From Xestospongia muta (taxonomy: Eukaryota; Porifera; Demospongiae; Haplosclerida; Petrosiidae), in NCBI GenBank assembly GCA_963693285.1, contig OY848918.1, positions 9,860,162 through 9,924,161 of the forward strand: DNA of 64,000 bases, read 5' to 3'. A program made the position numbers and the translations under genes. Below the pieces are notes generated by a model. It was not told the DNA's origin and ran no database searches. It worked only from the letters and a program-made list of their open reading frames with translations. Positions within the stretch are counted from its first letter, which is position 1, and every line of letters begins with the position of its first letter. Below, in pieces: positions 20,891 through 32,927 of this stretch.

Positions 20891-21939
20891 ACATGTACTT
20901 GTGGTCATATCTACTCAGCTCTTGAAAGGAGAAGGTTTACTCCAATATCAACTATGGCTGTCCTTTCTCAAACTCTCAATACACAAAAACTATATCAATA
21001 ATAATGGTTCAAAGACTAAGACAATTCTAATATAAACTATGACTGATAAAACAAATCCTCTTGATCTACTAGTAGCCATTGATTAATTCCTTTTTTATAA
21101 TACATACTGTAACCAGTCTTGTCAGTCTGGTTTAGAGAAATTACAAAAGAAGGAAGATGTGAACTACCACAAGGACTCTAACTAACAATAGAACACTAAT
21201 ACCATCACAAAATGTTAAATATATGTTAGTAAGGATCACTCTATGATGTAGTAATTACTGTATCTTATATAATGTACAACCATAATTACCCAACCGCTAT
21301 AAATGAAATGTACATAGAACACTTGGAGTGCCTGGAATTAGGATATATAGATGAAATTAGAGAGTAAACAAACAAACATGTACTTATAAGTATGTGAGAG
21401 AATATCAGTGGCTTGAGTTTAATTAGAAGTTGGTATAGACATACACAAAATTGAAGTGTATTTCCCAATGCAGAAACCATTTCTTAACTGATAAACTATA
21501 CTCCAATATCAATAGCAACTCTCCTTTATCAACCTTTGATCAATACCACAAGGAGTATTCTAATATCAACTATATCTGTCATTTCTAAAGCTTTGAAAGA
21601 CAATGATTACTCCAATATCAACCAAGGTTCACCTCCTTAGCCATTGAAAAGATAAGCAATACCTCAAGGAGTACTCTAATAACAACTGTGGCTGTTGATT
21701 ATATGATAAATACCTCCCCCATAAAGGTTGTATAATGTTACAATGATATACCAGTGTATTGCACTATGTACACATATACTATTTATGACATTAATATTAA
21801 TAGCATGTACAAAAGCCATCCATCCTTTAATTTTTGTGCAAACTACACTATTCGTTTAACCATCCATGTCCAAATTTACCATTTACTGTTGAAGATATTT
21901 CAAATTTCAGGTCACTGTTATCATCAAATTCATAATGAA
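20891..21939. other. Non-coding unit spacer
   Basis: Homologous to 13140-14040 up to about 21795. The 21800-21940 stretch then differs from the sister units and replaces the MMDE exon of CFAP91. No gene seen. Confidence 0.6.
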
Positions 21940-22115
21940 TACATAGACAAATGAATAGATGGATAAATAGAATGGATGAATAGGATGGATAAATGAATGA
22001 ACGGATAAAATAAAATGGTTAAATGGATGGATGGATAAATAGAATGATGGGTACATGGATAAATGGATGGATGGATAAAAAGAATAATGGATACATGGTT
22101 GAATGGATGGACGTC
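21940..22115. repeat. ATGGATGAA-type repeat, copy 3
   Basis: Tetranucleotide-rich intronic tract, homologous to 3484-3700. Confidence 0.9.
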
Positions 22116-22134
22116 CAGTCCATATTGTATCTAC

Positions 22135-22474
22135 GTTCTCTTATCAATCTGTGATATGTCATTCAGTGATAGCAAAGTAGCTTCCCAAGATTGTTAGCTT
22201 GAGCTCTCTCTATCATTTCTACCCAGCAGGTAAGCCATGCCCTACAAGTATGACACTTAGAACTAGTTACAAACTCACTAACTAGTACTTACCATAACAC
22301 ATTGTTGCTAATGTAAGTAGTTCAGGCTGTGAACCAGGTCGAACTACATATTGTGGTGAGTAAGGATCTGTCTGTGTCTCACTGTGTCTATAGTCTGTTT
22401 GTACATGGACAGTTCTAGTCAATGGAGCAGCTAGAGACAGTTCAGTAGATTGTTTATCCATCAGAGGTTCTAGA
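22135..22474 (-). pseudogene. CFAP91: CFAP91 5'-side exons, unit 2
   Basis: The exon 22293-22474 (STELSLAAPLT, HSETQTDPYSPQYVVRPGSQ, PELLTLATM) is open with a good GTAAGT donor. The MIER exon, 22135-22223, is present but its acceptor is damaged: the CTCAG before GTAGAAATG is deleted, leaving CTGGG. The MMDE exon is replaced by unrelated sequence, so no complete transcript could be made. Confidence 0.8.
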
Positions 22475-22528
22475 CTATATGGGGGAGGGTGAAGTAAGAA
22501 AGAGATTGATGATGGACTCACATTTGTG

Positions 22529-22909
22529 GCACTGGGACAATTGATGGAAGCATTTGAGGAAGATCATCATAGGAATTTAAACATGTCCAAAGATTTACAA
22601 AAAAGACATGGAGGACCACAAAAGTTCTCCAAGGATTTTCCGATAACTGGAACAGGATTGTTTCAAGTTTGCCTGACTGAAGAAGGGATGAGAGAACAAG
22701 GTATCAGAGTACACCATGTGTTTGCTTCTCCAGTATTACGATGCATACAGACAGCTAACGCCATCTTGCAAGGAATGGGTGACTTCAATACTAAAATTAA
22801 AGTAGAACATGGCTTCTTTGAATGGTTAGCTTGGTGCTGAGGGGAGGTACCTATGTTTATGCTTGCCAAAGATATAGTAAAGTTTGGTCTCCAAATTGAT
22901 CCAAATTAA
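22529..22909 (+). pseudogene. Histidine-phosphatase fragment, copy 3
   Basis: The longest uninterrupted phosphatase piece: GQLMEAFEEDHHRNLN, DLQKRHGGPQKFSKDFPITG, LTEEGMREQGIRVHHVFASP, LRCIQTANAILQGMG, FFEWLAWC. It then stops at TGA 22838-22840 (CGA in copies 1 and 6). It resembles the segment of UBASH3/STS-type 2H-independent histidine phosphatases after the RHG motif. That motif, which supplies the phosphohistidine, should precede this segment and is not there. There is no start ATG before EAFEED. A transcribed fragment at most. Confidence 0.8.
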
Positions 22910-23234
22910 GTTGTTTACAATATAACTTTGTAATTATCTATTCTCAAATGTTGTGAACGTTAATTACAGGGGTTTTACTTGATTAAAATTAATTACAATA
23001 ATATGCTGTGCATATTATCATCTTTATTTTGTTCTAAATAGTAGCTTGTTTATTGTAATTATTATTGATTTTTGTTTTAATGTTCTTTTAAGTCTCTTTT
23101 ATTTCTCTCTTTTGATCACTGTTATATTTTTCAGGGATAATAATTATTGTTATACTACAATATAAGGCTATTATAAGTACCTGTACTATGCAGAGTAATA
23201 CACTCTAGTATCATAATATGTTAATACAACATTT

Positions 23235-25796
23235 TTAGTGATCTTGTTGGTTGGTGGTTTCACTGCTTTGCCCCTCTTCACTAATAGTAGGAGTAGTAAC
23301 TGTTTCCTTAGCTAGTCCTTCTTCTCCTAGTTGTTTATGGATAATACGATGAGCTCCTAATAATGTTTCCTCTGACTGTGTTTGACTAGAGACATGACCA
23401 ATGGAGTCCAAATATTTTTATCTATTGGTTACTTACCTTTCTCTCTGATAGTCTGTTTCTCTACCTCAGGTAGCAAGAAGTAGTAAACCATTTCAGCCAC
23501 CATTTCTTGACTTTGGAGTTTATCTTGACTGCAAGTATAACATTATATTATATATCATCTATTCTCAATACAGTAATGTAAATAACTTACGTTTTTTTAA
23601 ACTCAGCTGCTAGTTTGTTTATGACATTAGCTTGTTCATGTATCTCTTGTCTAGTCTATAATAAAATGACTATTAATAAGTTATGATATATTGAAGATTT
23701 AATACCTGTTTGTCAGCTGTTTTCTCTATAGATTGTAGAATAATGTCCTCTAGATAAGTGTCAACAGTGCCTTGATGAACTCTTATCATCTGATGGAGAA
23801 GTAACATGGAAGAGTAATGAACATATGAATGTTAAGAGGTAATAAAAGTATATAGTAGGCATAATAAACTAGTAGACCATTGTATAATGAATTATCTGAT
23901 GTAGAGTGGATGGGTTTAAAGGCATATAGACTCAGAGCCAGTGGATCAGATTGATGGATCTAGTGTTTTTACTTGTTTAAATATTTCATCTTCAGTTCTT
24001 CTACATCTCTCTTCTCTTTGTCTGAGACCACTCTCCTCTGCTTCTCTCATCCTTCTCTGTCACTCAGCCAACATGACAAATGCATGAATACGTCTCTCCT
24101 CCTATACATAACCACAGCAGTACATATATTGTGTGTACTTGTGTAACGAACAGACCTGTAATCTGAGAAGTTCTTTATTGAGGAAGTCCAACTGTTGACC
24201 AATCAACTCGGCAGCTCCTTGTTCAGCTCCATCATTAATAACAGATTCCTGTTATTAGTGTTATTAATTTGTTAACTAAATAGTATTTACCTTGTGTTCA
24301 GCTTTTTCTTTAGCTCTCTGTTTACTCAATATAGCTTCTGTCTCTTTTTTCTTCTGTTTTTGCTCAGGAGATTGTAAGGCGTGTGTAGTACAGAGCTCTT
24401 TAATAAGATCTGATCTCATCTCTTTACCTTCATACATCTTGAGAAATGAGATGTGTGGAGTCAATGGTACAATATGAAGAGGTCCTACTAACCTTGTTTT
24501 GTACAGCACAACCTCTAATAAGTCTTTGTAGTAAGATAATGGCAAACTCTCGTTCCTCTTCCTCCTGTAGAGTGTAATAGATGTATGACTTTACTGTATC
24601 AGTACTCAATGTATTGATGGTACACATAAGTGCATATATTATTAGTATTATAATACATAAATTATGATAGGTACATTTAATTAGAAACTGGTATAGAAAA
24701 GCTGATTAATCTTTGCCTGGAATTGAACCACAGGTCTTTCACTAGTTGAGCAGTTGCTTTAACTATTGAACTATATTAAGATTCTCTGTATCCACTCATA
24801 ACAATTTATAATATAGTATCAATCATATATTGTGGATTATCTGTGTACTGTTGTACAAACATACTTCACTGGGTGCTTCAATAGTTGGAGTTGGAGGGTG
24901 TGGAATTGATTTTTCAACTTTCCCTAACAGTCTCAATGGTTTCTTACCCTCATCAGCTAAAAAGATGAAAGAAATGACCTCATTAGAGTCTGAGCCATTA
25001 CAATAAAAGTTCATTTCGTTCATCTTGCCAAGTTTAGCTTGTTTTCTAGCTTTGACACCAATTGGTTTAGCTGATGAACTAGGAGATTTAATTCTAGAAA
25101 GACAAAAAGGTACATTAACAGCTAACACATTGATACTGTATTAATAGTCTCTCAGACCACACAACACAAGGAGCAACCAAACTTAACCTAGTGTCTGGTT
25201 AATGCAAGAGATAAAGTTTTGTGATCAAAGCTAAAACTAACATATAATATATACATACATACATATATATATGAGTGTGAGTGTTTGTGTGTCTGTGTGT
25301 ATGTACGTATATAACAGAATATACCTCAAATCAGTCACTTTATGAGGCAGAGTAGCTTCAAGATCCAATAGTCCTATATAATAGTCGATATAATACTATC
25401 ATATATATAGTGTCTGTACAATGGACTATTAAATGCTGTGTTATATTGGCTCTTTATTACATATTGTTCAATATAATATTGTCATATATATGTGTGTGTA
25501 CAATGTAACATTGAGTGCTGTGTTAGTAGATACCAATGTGTGTCATAGGAGCATAGACTTGAGAATCAAAGTTAGTAACTCATTGATAATGTTTCTTCTC
25601 TCTTGTCTTGCTACAACATGGTGTCTCTGTTCTATTAGTTTATGTATGGCTGTAGTGAAATAGAGGTAGTGTAAAACATGATCATTGTGATAGAGACTGT
25701 TGTGATAGTGTGATTGTTGTCAGAGTGTCTCTGCCTTTTATATGTTCACTCCTAATTTGTCTAATTTGTCACTCTTTCTCTTTGTTTCTAAGACTC
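23235..25796 (-). pseudogene. CFAP91: CFAP91 middle/3' exons, unit 3 (most complete set)
   Basis: Exons with GT-AG borders: 25735-25796 (RNKEK), about 25523-25649 (VEGKQERRNIINE; truncated at its 3' side), 25325-25373 (LLDLEATLPHKVTDLR), 25023-25093 (PSSSAKPIGVKARKQAKLGK; second half deleted), 24866-24956 (VEKSIPHPPTPTIEAPSE), 24493-24564 (EEEEREFAIILLQRLIRG), 24291-24437 (MYEGKEMRSDLIKELCTTHA, with a basic Gln/Lys-rich helix), 24156-24248 (ESVINDGAEQGAAELIGQQL), 23983-24101 ([13 protein letters not shown]), 23706-23789 (MIRVHQGTVDTYLEDIIL), 23591-23655 (TRQEIHEQANVINKLAAEF), and 23235-23528 for the tail. Lesions: TGA at 24060-24062 (Arg in unit 5), TGA at 25769-25771, GT to GC donor at 25734, and TAA in the tail. 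These match CFAP91 in order, so identity is firm; function is lost. Confidence 0.88.
24701..24778 (-). mobile_element. tRNA-like SINE candidate, copy 2
   Basis: Same B-box-like GGTTCAATTCC (minus strand) and CTTTGCCTGG edge as 17031-17114, in the same CFAP91 intron. The second flanking direct repeat has been replaced (ATTAAGATTCTC). Confidence 0.4.
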
Positions 25797-25939
25797 CTAA
25801 AATATTGTACATAATTATCAGTATGTTAATCAGTTTATTGGTATCAAAATTGTTATTAACATCAATTTTTTTCACAAAATCAAAGCTGTATCAAAATTAA
25901 TGTATGCAATGTTATTAATCACAACATGAGACTTTTCCT

Positions 25940-27181
25940 TTATTTCACATAGATCTCATAATGGGCTACAGCACAATCTTCATCAGATGTACCTTCATCA
26001 AGGCAGATCCTCATTTCTATGTAGTCAGTAGTGGAGTAATTGAATTTCTTATAAAACCAAGGTATACCAGTACGTTGACAACAAGTAGTTTCTGAACTAC
26101 CACATTGATGACCATCCCATAGAGGATCATTGGTATAGAATTTACCATTAAGAGGATAATTTGGACTTCCAGACTCACAATAATAGTCACTACCAACAAA
26201 TATTGGTGGAGTTTTAGGATCGTTACTACCACATGGACAACGACTATTCAGTTTCTCAATTGTACCACAAATAAAAGTCCAAATATGGCTACGAGGATTG
26301 CCATGAGTTAAACTGATACCATCACAGTAACGAGAGTTAATACTGCTGGTGGTGTGATGTGCTCCGTCTGTGTGACCAACTTGATATCCAATAACTTTAC
26401 CACATACTTGAGAGTATTCAATGTTACCTGATGGAAATGTTATTCCTACACAGCTACCTCCGCTACTAACTGGTCGACCACATGCTCGAACACCATTTTC
26501 ATTATACAGTCTAAATTCATCAGGACATTTCTCACTGCTATCTGTCATGTTAAGATAAGCTACCCTCATCCAACCTCCTGTGGAATTACACAACTCCTCC
26601 ATATAACAGTACACTTGACGAGCAATGCTGCGATTGTTAGCTACAATATAATAGCCTGAAAGACAATATGGACATCTCCTCTTGATCTCTTCACACGAAT
26701 GAGGAAGTAACAATGATGGAGGTGGACATTTCTTTGAAGTAATGTTCTCATAAATATCTTTGAGAGTATTAATATCTTCTTTAATGTCATCAACATTACC
26801 TTCTAACCTAACCATACTCCTATTGAGATCATTGACAATCTCAAGAATTTTAATAATGCCTTCATTGTACAACCTTGTCTCTAACCTGGATATATTAGCA
26901 ACAATAGTCTCAGTGAGTTCTTTGATCATTTTATTACATTTAGTTGGTGAGTTAGATAGTAGTTGTTGTGATACAACAAGTTGTATGGGACTAGTTGGAT
27001 TACTACCATCTTCACAAGGTGTACAGCTACTGCGAGAAGATCGAGTAAGGAGTTGATTAATAGCAGCAGTCAGGTTAGCTATGGCATCATCTATACTACT
27101 ATCATCATCAGAATGACTTAATGGATTAGACATACCAGTAATAGTTAGTATAACTACCAGTAAAGATAGAAGGGAAGTCAT
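25940..27181 (-). CDS. Secreted coiled-coil / fibrinogen-like protein, FReD-3
   Basis: A 413-codon open frame, MTSLLSLL subfamily, same architecture as FReD-1. It has a signal peptide, acidic SDDDSSIDDAIANLTAAINQ, helical VANISRLETRLYNEGIIKI and LKDIYENITSKKCPPPS, and a domain from SCEEIKRRCPYC to EIYVK. It differs from FReD-1 in short patches: the loop after HIWTFICGT (IEKLNSRCPCGSNDPKT against TDNYYFSYCPCSSTDPRT) and the PNYPLNGKFYTND segment. SRYCDG replaces SYYSDG, adding a Cys. The stop TAA overlaps AATAAA (25939-25944). It lies between CFAP91 exons at 25796 and 29855. Confidence 0.88.
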   Translation of the reverse strand: MTSLLSLLVVILTITGMSNPLSHSDDDSSIDDAIANLTAAINQLLTRSSRSSCTPCEDGSNPTSPIQLVVSQQLLSNSPTKCNKMIKELTETIVANISRLETRLYNEGIIKILEIVNDLNRSMVRLEGNVDDIKEDINTLKDIYENITSKKCPPPSLLLPHSCEEIKRRCPYCLSGYYIVANNRSIARQVYCYMEELCNSTGGWMRVAYLNMTDSSEKCPDEFRLYNENGVRACGRPVSSGGSCVGITFPSGNIEYSQVCGKVIGYQVGHTDGAHHTTSSINSRYCDGISLTHGNPRSHIWTFICGTIEKLNSRCPCGSNDPKTPPIFVGSDYYCESGSPNYPLNGKFYTNDPLWDGHQCGSSETTCCQRTGIPWFYKKFNYSTTDYIEMRICLDEGTSDEDCAVAHYEIYVK

Positions 27182-27227
27182 TGTAACTATTGTACTGTTC
27201 TACTCTTGTTGTGTGGTAGACTGTCTA

Positions 27228-27236
27228 CCTTATATA
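27228..27236 (-). promoter_or_regulatory. TATA box of FReD-3
   Basis: TATATAAGG on the minus strand, about 47 bases above the ATG, in the same leader context as FReD-1. Confidence 0.6.
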
Positions 27237-27869
27237 TACTCACTGGGATAGTGAGATAACCAAGTCATCTAAAATTGAATAACACCTGGAGGGATTGACT
27301 TTTCAGATAAAGTAACCTCCTTCAAAATATAAAGGATACCACAAGGACTACCTGATGTCAACCATGACTGTCCTTCCTCAGCATCAAAAGATAACGTTCA
27401 CCTCAAGGACTACCCTAATTAAAACTGTGGTAAAATATATCAGTCCTCTTGATGACAGCTGTAGATCACAACAGTCCTCAGTGGTAATAAACAACACCTG
27501 TACTAACAGTTATCACAGTAAAGAGTCTCCTCTCATTATACCACTCAAGTTATAAGTACTACTTCATGATATATTAACACTGGAATCTTCTTTACTAGTC
27601 CAATGATTTGTATGTACAGTTAGTAAGGTTCCCGAACTGTATCTACTCTAGATAAAGTGTCATTTAATTTTTATAATTCATTTGTGTATGTAATAATACA
27701 ATTAAAAATGTAACATTCAAATATTATCTGAAAACTTTTAACCATATACAGTGTAAGTATAAGGTCATTAAAAGATGCACATGAACAATAAGTCTCTTTA
27801 TATTTTTCTTGTGCACCAACAATAATAAAAGTCTAAATATGACTACAAGGGCTACCATAATTAATACAA
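27237..27869. other. FReD-3 upstream region, single promoter-type copy
   Basis: 27260-27600 is one copy of the block that is arrayed at 7870-9700 (GAATAACACCTGGAGGGATT at about 27278). 27610-27860 is AT-rich with no recognisable feature. Confidence 0.65.
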
Positions 27870-28240
27870 TGTGATTAACATAATTTGAACCGATGTTCTT
27901 GTTATTGCTATAATATGCTCCATTTGGCCAGCCAACTTGATATCAAATAACTTTAACATACACTTGACAGTACTCAATGTTTCCTGATGGAAATGTTATT
28001 CCTACACAGCTACCTCCACTACTAACTGGTCAAACCTTGAACTTGAACACCATTTTCATTATACAGTATAAAGATGTTAGGACATTTCTCACTGCTATCT
28101 GTCATGTTAAGATAAGCTACCCTTATCCTACCTCCTCCTGAGCTGCACAATGTTTGCATGTGGCAGTATGTCTGACAAACATAGCCACGACTATCAACTA
28201 ACATTTCTTACAGCATAGAGATATGTCATTTTAGAGTGCC
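27870..28240 (-). pseudogene. FReD fragment, heavily decayed
   Basis: Readable pieces: the SDYYMLVDSRGYVCQTYCHM region with signal-side sequence lost, GGGRIRVAYLNMTDSSEKCP, SGGSCVGITFPSGN and a YQVGWPNGA-like segment near 27920. Internal frame breaks (e.g. around 28030) and a missing C-terminus. MVYFY/MAYLH subfamily. Confidence 0.75.
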
Positions 28241-28360
28241 ATCTTGATTTGCGAATGACTAAAATTTAATTTTATATCCATTTTAAACACAGAAGTTATC
28301 TTTAAAGTCAATATTGATTATTATGCAGAAATTAATTTTTTCAAGGAAGACTTTAACATA

Positions 28361-28850
28361 GATAAGATAACCCTTTAAGAAAGGACACACCAAGGACTAC
28401 ATATAGATAAGATAACTATTTCAGAAAGGACACATTAAGGACTACATATAGATAACATAACCCTTTAAGAAAGGACACATCAAGGACTACACATAGATAA
28501 GATAACTACTTCAGAAAGGACACATTAAGGACTACATATCGATAACATAACCCTTTAAGAAATGACACATCAAGGACTTACCATAGATAAGATAACCCTT
28601 TCAGAAAGGACACATCAAGGACTACACATAGATAAGATAACTATTTCAGAAAGGACACATTAAGGACTACATATAGATAACATAACCCTTTAAGAAAGGA
28701 CACATCAAGGACTTACCATAGATAAGATAACCCTTTCAAAAAGGACACATCAAGGACTACACATAGATAAGCTAACTATTTCAGAAAGGACACATCAAGA
28801 ACAAACCATAGATAAGATAACCCTTTAAGAAAGTACACTCCAAGGACTAC
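28361..28850. repeat. 45-bp minisatellite, about 11 copies
   Basis: GATAAGATAACCCTTTAAGA plus AAGGACACATCAAGGACTACA recur every 45 bases (28361, 28406, 28451...). Two variants alternate in part: ACCCTTTAAGAAAGG and ACTATTTCAGAAAGG, so higher-order units of two repeats may have been copied. Unrelated in sequence to the 45-bp satellite at 1-905. Confidence 0.92.
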
Positions 28851-29640
28851 ATGTACTTGTGGTCATTTCTACTGAACTCTTGAAAGGAGAAGGTTTACTC
28901 CAATATCAACTATAGCTGTCCTTTATCAAACTCTCAATACACAAAGACTATATCAATAACAATGGTATATCAATAACTAGAACAATTCTAATATAAACTA
29001 TGACTGATAAACAAATCCTCTTGATCTACTAGTAGCCATTAATTAATACTACTTTATGCTACATACTGTAACCAGTCTGGTCAGTCTGGTTTAGAGAAAT
29101 CACAAAAGAAGGAAGATGTGCTAACACAAGAACTACAACTAATGATGGAACACTAATACCATCATAATACATGTTAAATACATGTTAGTAAGGATCATTT
29201 TATGAGTACTAATTGCTGTATCTTATGTAATGTGCAACCATAATTACTCAAGCACTATAAACAAAACGCACATTGGAGTGCCTGGAATTAGGATATATAG
29301 ATGAAATTGGAGTAAACAAATAAAACATGTACTTATAAGTATGTGAGAGAATATCAGTGGCTAGAGTTTAATTAGAAGTTGGTATAGACATACACAAAAT
29401 TGAAGTGTGTTTCCCAAGAAACTATTTCTTGACTGATAAACTATACTGTAATATCAATAGTAACTCTCCTTTATCAACCTTTGAACAATACCACAAGGAG
29501 TATTCTAATATCAACTATATTTGTCCTTTCTTAATGCTTTGAAAAGACAATAATTTTTCCAATATCAACCAAAGTTCACCTCCTTAGCCATTGAAAAGAT
29601 AAGCAATACCTAACATAATAAATACATGTTAGATCCATAC
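28851..29640. other. Non-coding unit spacer
   Basis: Homologous to 13140-13930. Contains the AAGGAGTATTCTAATATCAA family of motifs. No gene. Confidence 0.65.
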
Positions 29641-29845
29641 ACAGAATGAATGGTTGAGTGGATGGATGGATGAATGTACAATTGGGATCAATAAATGAAT
29701 ACATGGAAGAATAGATGGACAAATGAATGGATGGATAAATAGAATGGATGAATGGATGGACAAATGGATAGATGGTTAAATGAATGGATGGTTAAATAGA
29801 ATGATTGAATACATAGATAAATGAATGGATGGCCAGTTCATATTG
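29640..29845. repeat. ATGGATGAA-type repeat, copy 4
   Basis: Homologous to 3484-3700. The MMDE exon that should lie to its left is missing here. Confidence 0.9.
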
Positions 29846-29854
29846 TATTTACTT

Positions 29855-30177
29855 TCTCTTATCAATCTATGATATGTCATCCAGTGATGGCTCGAGTTCT
29901 CTCTATCACTTCTACCTGAACTAGACCAGCAGGTAAGCCATGCCCTACAAATATAACACTTAGAACTGGTTACAAACTCACTATCTAGTACTCATCATAA
30001 CACATTGTTGCTAATGTAAGTAGTTCAGGCTGTGAACCAGGTCGAACTACATATGCTGGTGAGTAAGGATCTCTCTGTGTCTCACTGTCTCTATAATCTG
30101 TTTGTACATAGACAGTTCTAGTCAATGGAGCAGTTAGAGACAGTTCAGTAGATTGTTTATCCATCAGAGGTTCTAGA
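29855..30177 (-). pseudogene. CFAP91: CFAP91 5'-side exons, unit 3
   Basis: The exon 29996-30177 (STELSLTAPLT, RDSETQRDPYSPAYVVRPGS, PELLTLATM) is open, but its donor GGTGAGT has become GATGAGT (29990-29996), abolishing the GT. The MIER exon (about 29855-29925) has an internal deletion removing the NKLGKLL codons. No MMDE exon. Confidence 0.8.
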
Positions 30178-30230
30178 CTATATGGGGAGGGTGAAGTAAT
30201 GAGGAGGTTGATGATGGACTCACATTTGTG

Positions 30231-30610
30231 GCACTGGGACAATTGATGGAAGCATTTGAGGAAGATCATCATAGGAATTTAAACATGCCCAAAGATCTAC
30301 AAAAAAGACATGGAGGACCACAAGACTTCTCCAAGGATTTTCCAATAACTGGAACAGGATTGTTTCAAGTTCGCCTGACTGAAGAAGGGATGAGAAAACA
30401 AGGTATCAGAGTACACCATGTGTTTGCTTCTCCAGTGTTACGATGTATACAGACAGGTAATGCCATCTTGCAAGGAATGGGTGACTTCAATACTAAAATT
30501 AAAGTAGAACATGGTTTGTTTGAATGGTTAGCTTGGTGCTGAGGGGAGGTACCTATGTTTATGCTTGCCGAAGATATGGTAAAGTTGGTCTCCAAGTTGA
30601 TCCAAATTAA
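30231..30610 (+). pseudogene. Histidine-phosphatase fragment, copy 4
   Basis: Same content as copy 3, with TGA at 30540-30542 after FEWLAWC and one T missing in GTAAAGTTGGTC near 30585. Lacks the RHG motif. Confidence 0.8.
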
Positions 30611-30934
30611 GTTGTTTACAATATAACTTTGTAATTATCTATTGTCAAATGTTGTGAATGGTAATCAGAGGGGTTTTACTTGATTAAAATTAATTACAAT
30701 AATATGCTGTGCGTATTATCATCTTTATTTGTTGTAAATAGTATCTTGTTTATTGTAATTATTATTGATTTTTGTTTTAATGTTCTTTTAAGTCTCTTTT
30801 TTTTCCTCTTTCGATCACTGTTATATTTTTTCAAGGATAATAATTATTGTTATACTACAATATAAGGCTATTATAAGTACCTGTACTATGCAGAGTAATA
30901 CACTCTAGTATCATAATATGTTAATACAACATTT

Positions 30935-32330
30935 CTAGTGATCTTGTTGGTTGGTGGTTTCACTGCTTTGCCCCTCTTCACTAATAGTAGGAGTAGTAAC
31001 TGTTTCCTTAGCTTGTCCTTCTTCTCCTAGTTGTTTATGGATAATACGATGAGCTACTAATAAATGTTTCCACTGACTGTGTTTGACTAGAGACATGACC
31101 AATGGAGTCCAGATATTTTTATCTATTGGTTATTTACCTTTCTCTCTGATAGTCTGTTTCTCTACCTCAGGTAGCAAGAAGTAGTAAACCATTTCAGCCA
31201 CCATTTCTTGACTTTGCAGTTTATCTCAACTGCAAGTATAACATTATATTATATATCATCTATTCTCAGTACAGTAATATAAATAACTTACGTTTCTTCA
31301 AACTCAGCTGCTAGTTTGTTAATGACATTAGCTTGTTCATGTATCTCTTGTCTAGCCTATAATAAAGTGACTATTAATAAGTTATGATATATTGAAGATT
31401 TAATACATGTTTGTCAGCTGTTTTCTCTATAGATTGTAGAATAATGTCCTCTAGGTAAGTGTCAACAGTGCCTTGATGAACTCTTATCATCTGATGGAGA
31501 AGTAACATGGAAGAGTAATGAACATATGAATGTTAAGAGGCAATAAAAGTATATAGTAGGCATAATAAACTAGTAGACCATTGTATAGTGAATTATCTGA
31601 TGTAGAGTGGATGGGTTTAAGGCATATAGACTCAGAGCCAGTGGATTGATGGATCTAGTCTTCTTACTTGTTTAAATATTTCATCTTCAGTTCTTCTACG
31701 TCTCTCTTCTCTTTGTCTGAGACCACTCTCCTCTGCTTCTCTCATTCTTCTCTGTCACTCAGCCAACATGACAAACAGTCTCAATGGTTTCTGACCCTCA
31801 TCAGCTAAAAAGATAAAAGAAATGACCTCATCAGAGTCTGAGCCATTTACAGTAAAGTTCATTTCATTCTATTTATAAAATATTATTTAGTTATCTCTCT
31901 TACTTTGTAGTTTATTTGTTTGTAAATCATTGTAGACTTTGTCCAATATCTTGCCAAGTTTAGCTTCTTTTCTAGCTTTGACACCAATTGGTTTAGCTGA
32001 TGAACTAGGAGGTTTAATTCTAGAAAGACCAAAAGGTACATTAACAGCTAACACATTGATACTATGTTAATATTCTCTCAGACCACACAACAAAAGGAGC
32101 AACCAAACTTAATCTAATGTCTGGTTAATACAAGAGATAAAGCTTTTGTAATCAAAGCTAAAACTAGCATATAATATATACATACATACTATTATATATG
32201 TGAGTGTGTGTGTGTCTGTGTGTATGTATGTATATAACAGAATATACCTCAAACCAGTCACTTTATGAGGCAGAGTAGCTTCAAGATCCAATAGTCCTAT
32301 ATAATAGTCGATATAATACTATCATATATA
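30935..32330 (-). pseudogene. CFAP91: CFAP91 middle/3' exons, unit 4, left part
   Basis: Tail (30935-31225), TRQEIHEQANVINKLAAEFE (about 31295), MIRVHQGTVDTYLEDIIL (31410-31490), and the EERR exon cut short. Its [20 protein letters not shown] part (31680-31755, with TGA at 31755-31757) is fused directly to the VEKP exon side (31775-31810), deleting four exons. Then come PSSSAKPIGVKARKEAKLGK (about 31920-32020) and LLDLEATLPHKVTGLR (32248-32296). At about 32385 CFAP91 sequence gives way to the foreign cassette. Confidence 0.82.
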
Positions 32331-32416
32331 TATAGTGTCTGTACAATGGACCATTGAATGCTGTGTTACATTGTCTCTTTATTTCATTTGGCTGTTTGGC
32401 TCGCTGGGCTTGGGAT

Positions 32417-32749
32417 TTATTCGAAAGGTTTAACAATAGCTATTTCTCTTATTACATTGTTCTGTTCTTTAAAGTTCTCTTCTTTCCTTTGTTGTATTTG
32501 ATATTTTAGTGTTATTTTGAGTAGTTGAGTCTTTAGTTCTTCTATTTCTTGCATGAGTAATTGGTTATTCATGTACAGTCTTCTAATTTCATCCATTAAG
32601 TCTTCAGCATTTTCTCCGCTTTTGTTGCAACGCCTGACAACCTGGTTAGGAGTATTTGTCTTTACTTGTGATATAAGGCTAGAAAGATAACAGTAGCTCA
32701 ATACAAACACTACAAAGAAGCAGAACAACAGAAATTCATCTATCGCTAA
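32417..32749 (-). CDS. Small membrane/coiled-coil protein of cassette, copy 1
   Basis: The open frame from a stop at 32750 has no in-frame ATG before a hydrophobic stretch (LLFCFFVVFVLSYCYLSSLI). It is followed by a basic linker (VVRRCNKSGE) and a clear coiled coil (NAEDLMDEIRRLYMNNQLLM then QEIEELKTQLLKITLKYQI). Probably a type II or signal-anchored protein with a helical stalk. The start could be on an upstream exon (TTAATTAG acceptor-like) or non-AUG. Copy 2 at 45701 is nearly identical, so the frame was kept at least until duplication. No family recognised. Confidence 0.5.
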   Translation of the reverse strand, partial: LAIDEFLLFCFFVVFVLSYCYLSSLISQVKTNTPNQVVRRCNKSGENAEDLMDEIRRLYMNNQLLMQEIEELKTQLLKITLKYQIQQRKEENFKEQNNVIREIAIVKPFE

Positions 32750-32927
32750 TTAAGGCTTGTTGAATACCATAATGAGTGGGAAAGTAGTTCATCTCTGTCG
32801 ATCGACTGAGCTAAGGTTATTTGTTTGTGTTACAAATGTAAAGTTTACTTTAAGGAAAATACATTATCTTGTTGAAAGTTTAAGAAAATGCATTATATTG
32901 TTAAGGTAGTCAATTATACAAAATTGT

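Noticed and set aside
22515..22530. Bidirectional promoter between CFAP91 and the phosphatase
   Set aside because: Both genes begin here with internal exons (N-terminal 180 residues and RHG motif missing), so this is a duplication junction.
28361..28850. CRISPR-like array from 45-base spaced repeats
   Set aside because: Units are contiguous tandem copies with no unique spacers, and the genome is eukaryotic.
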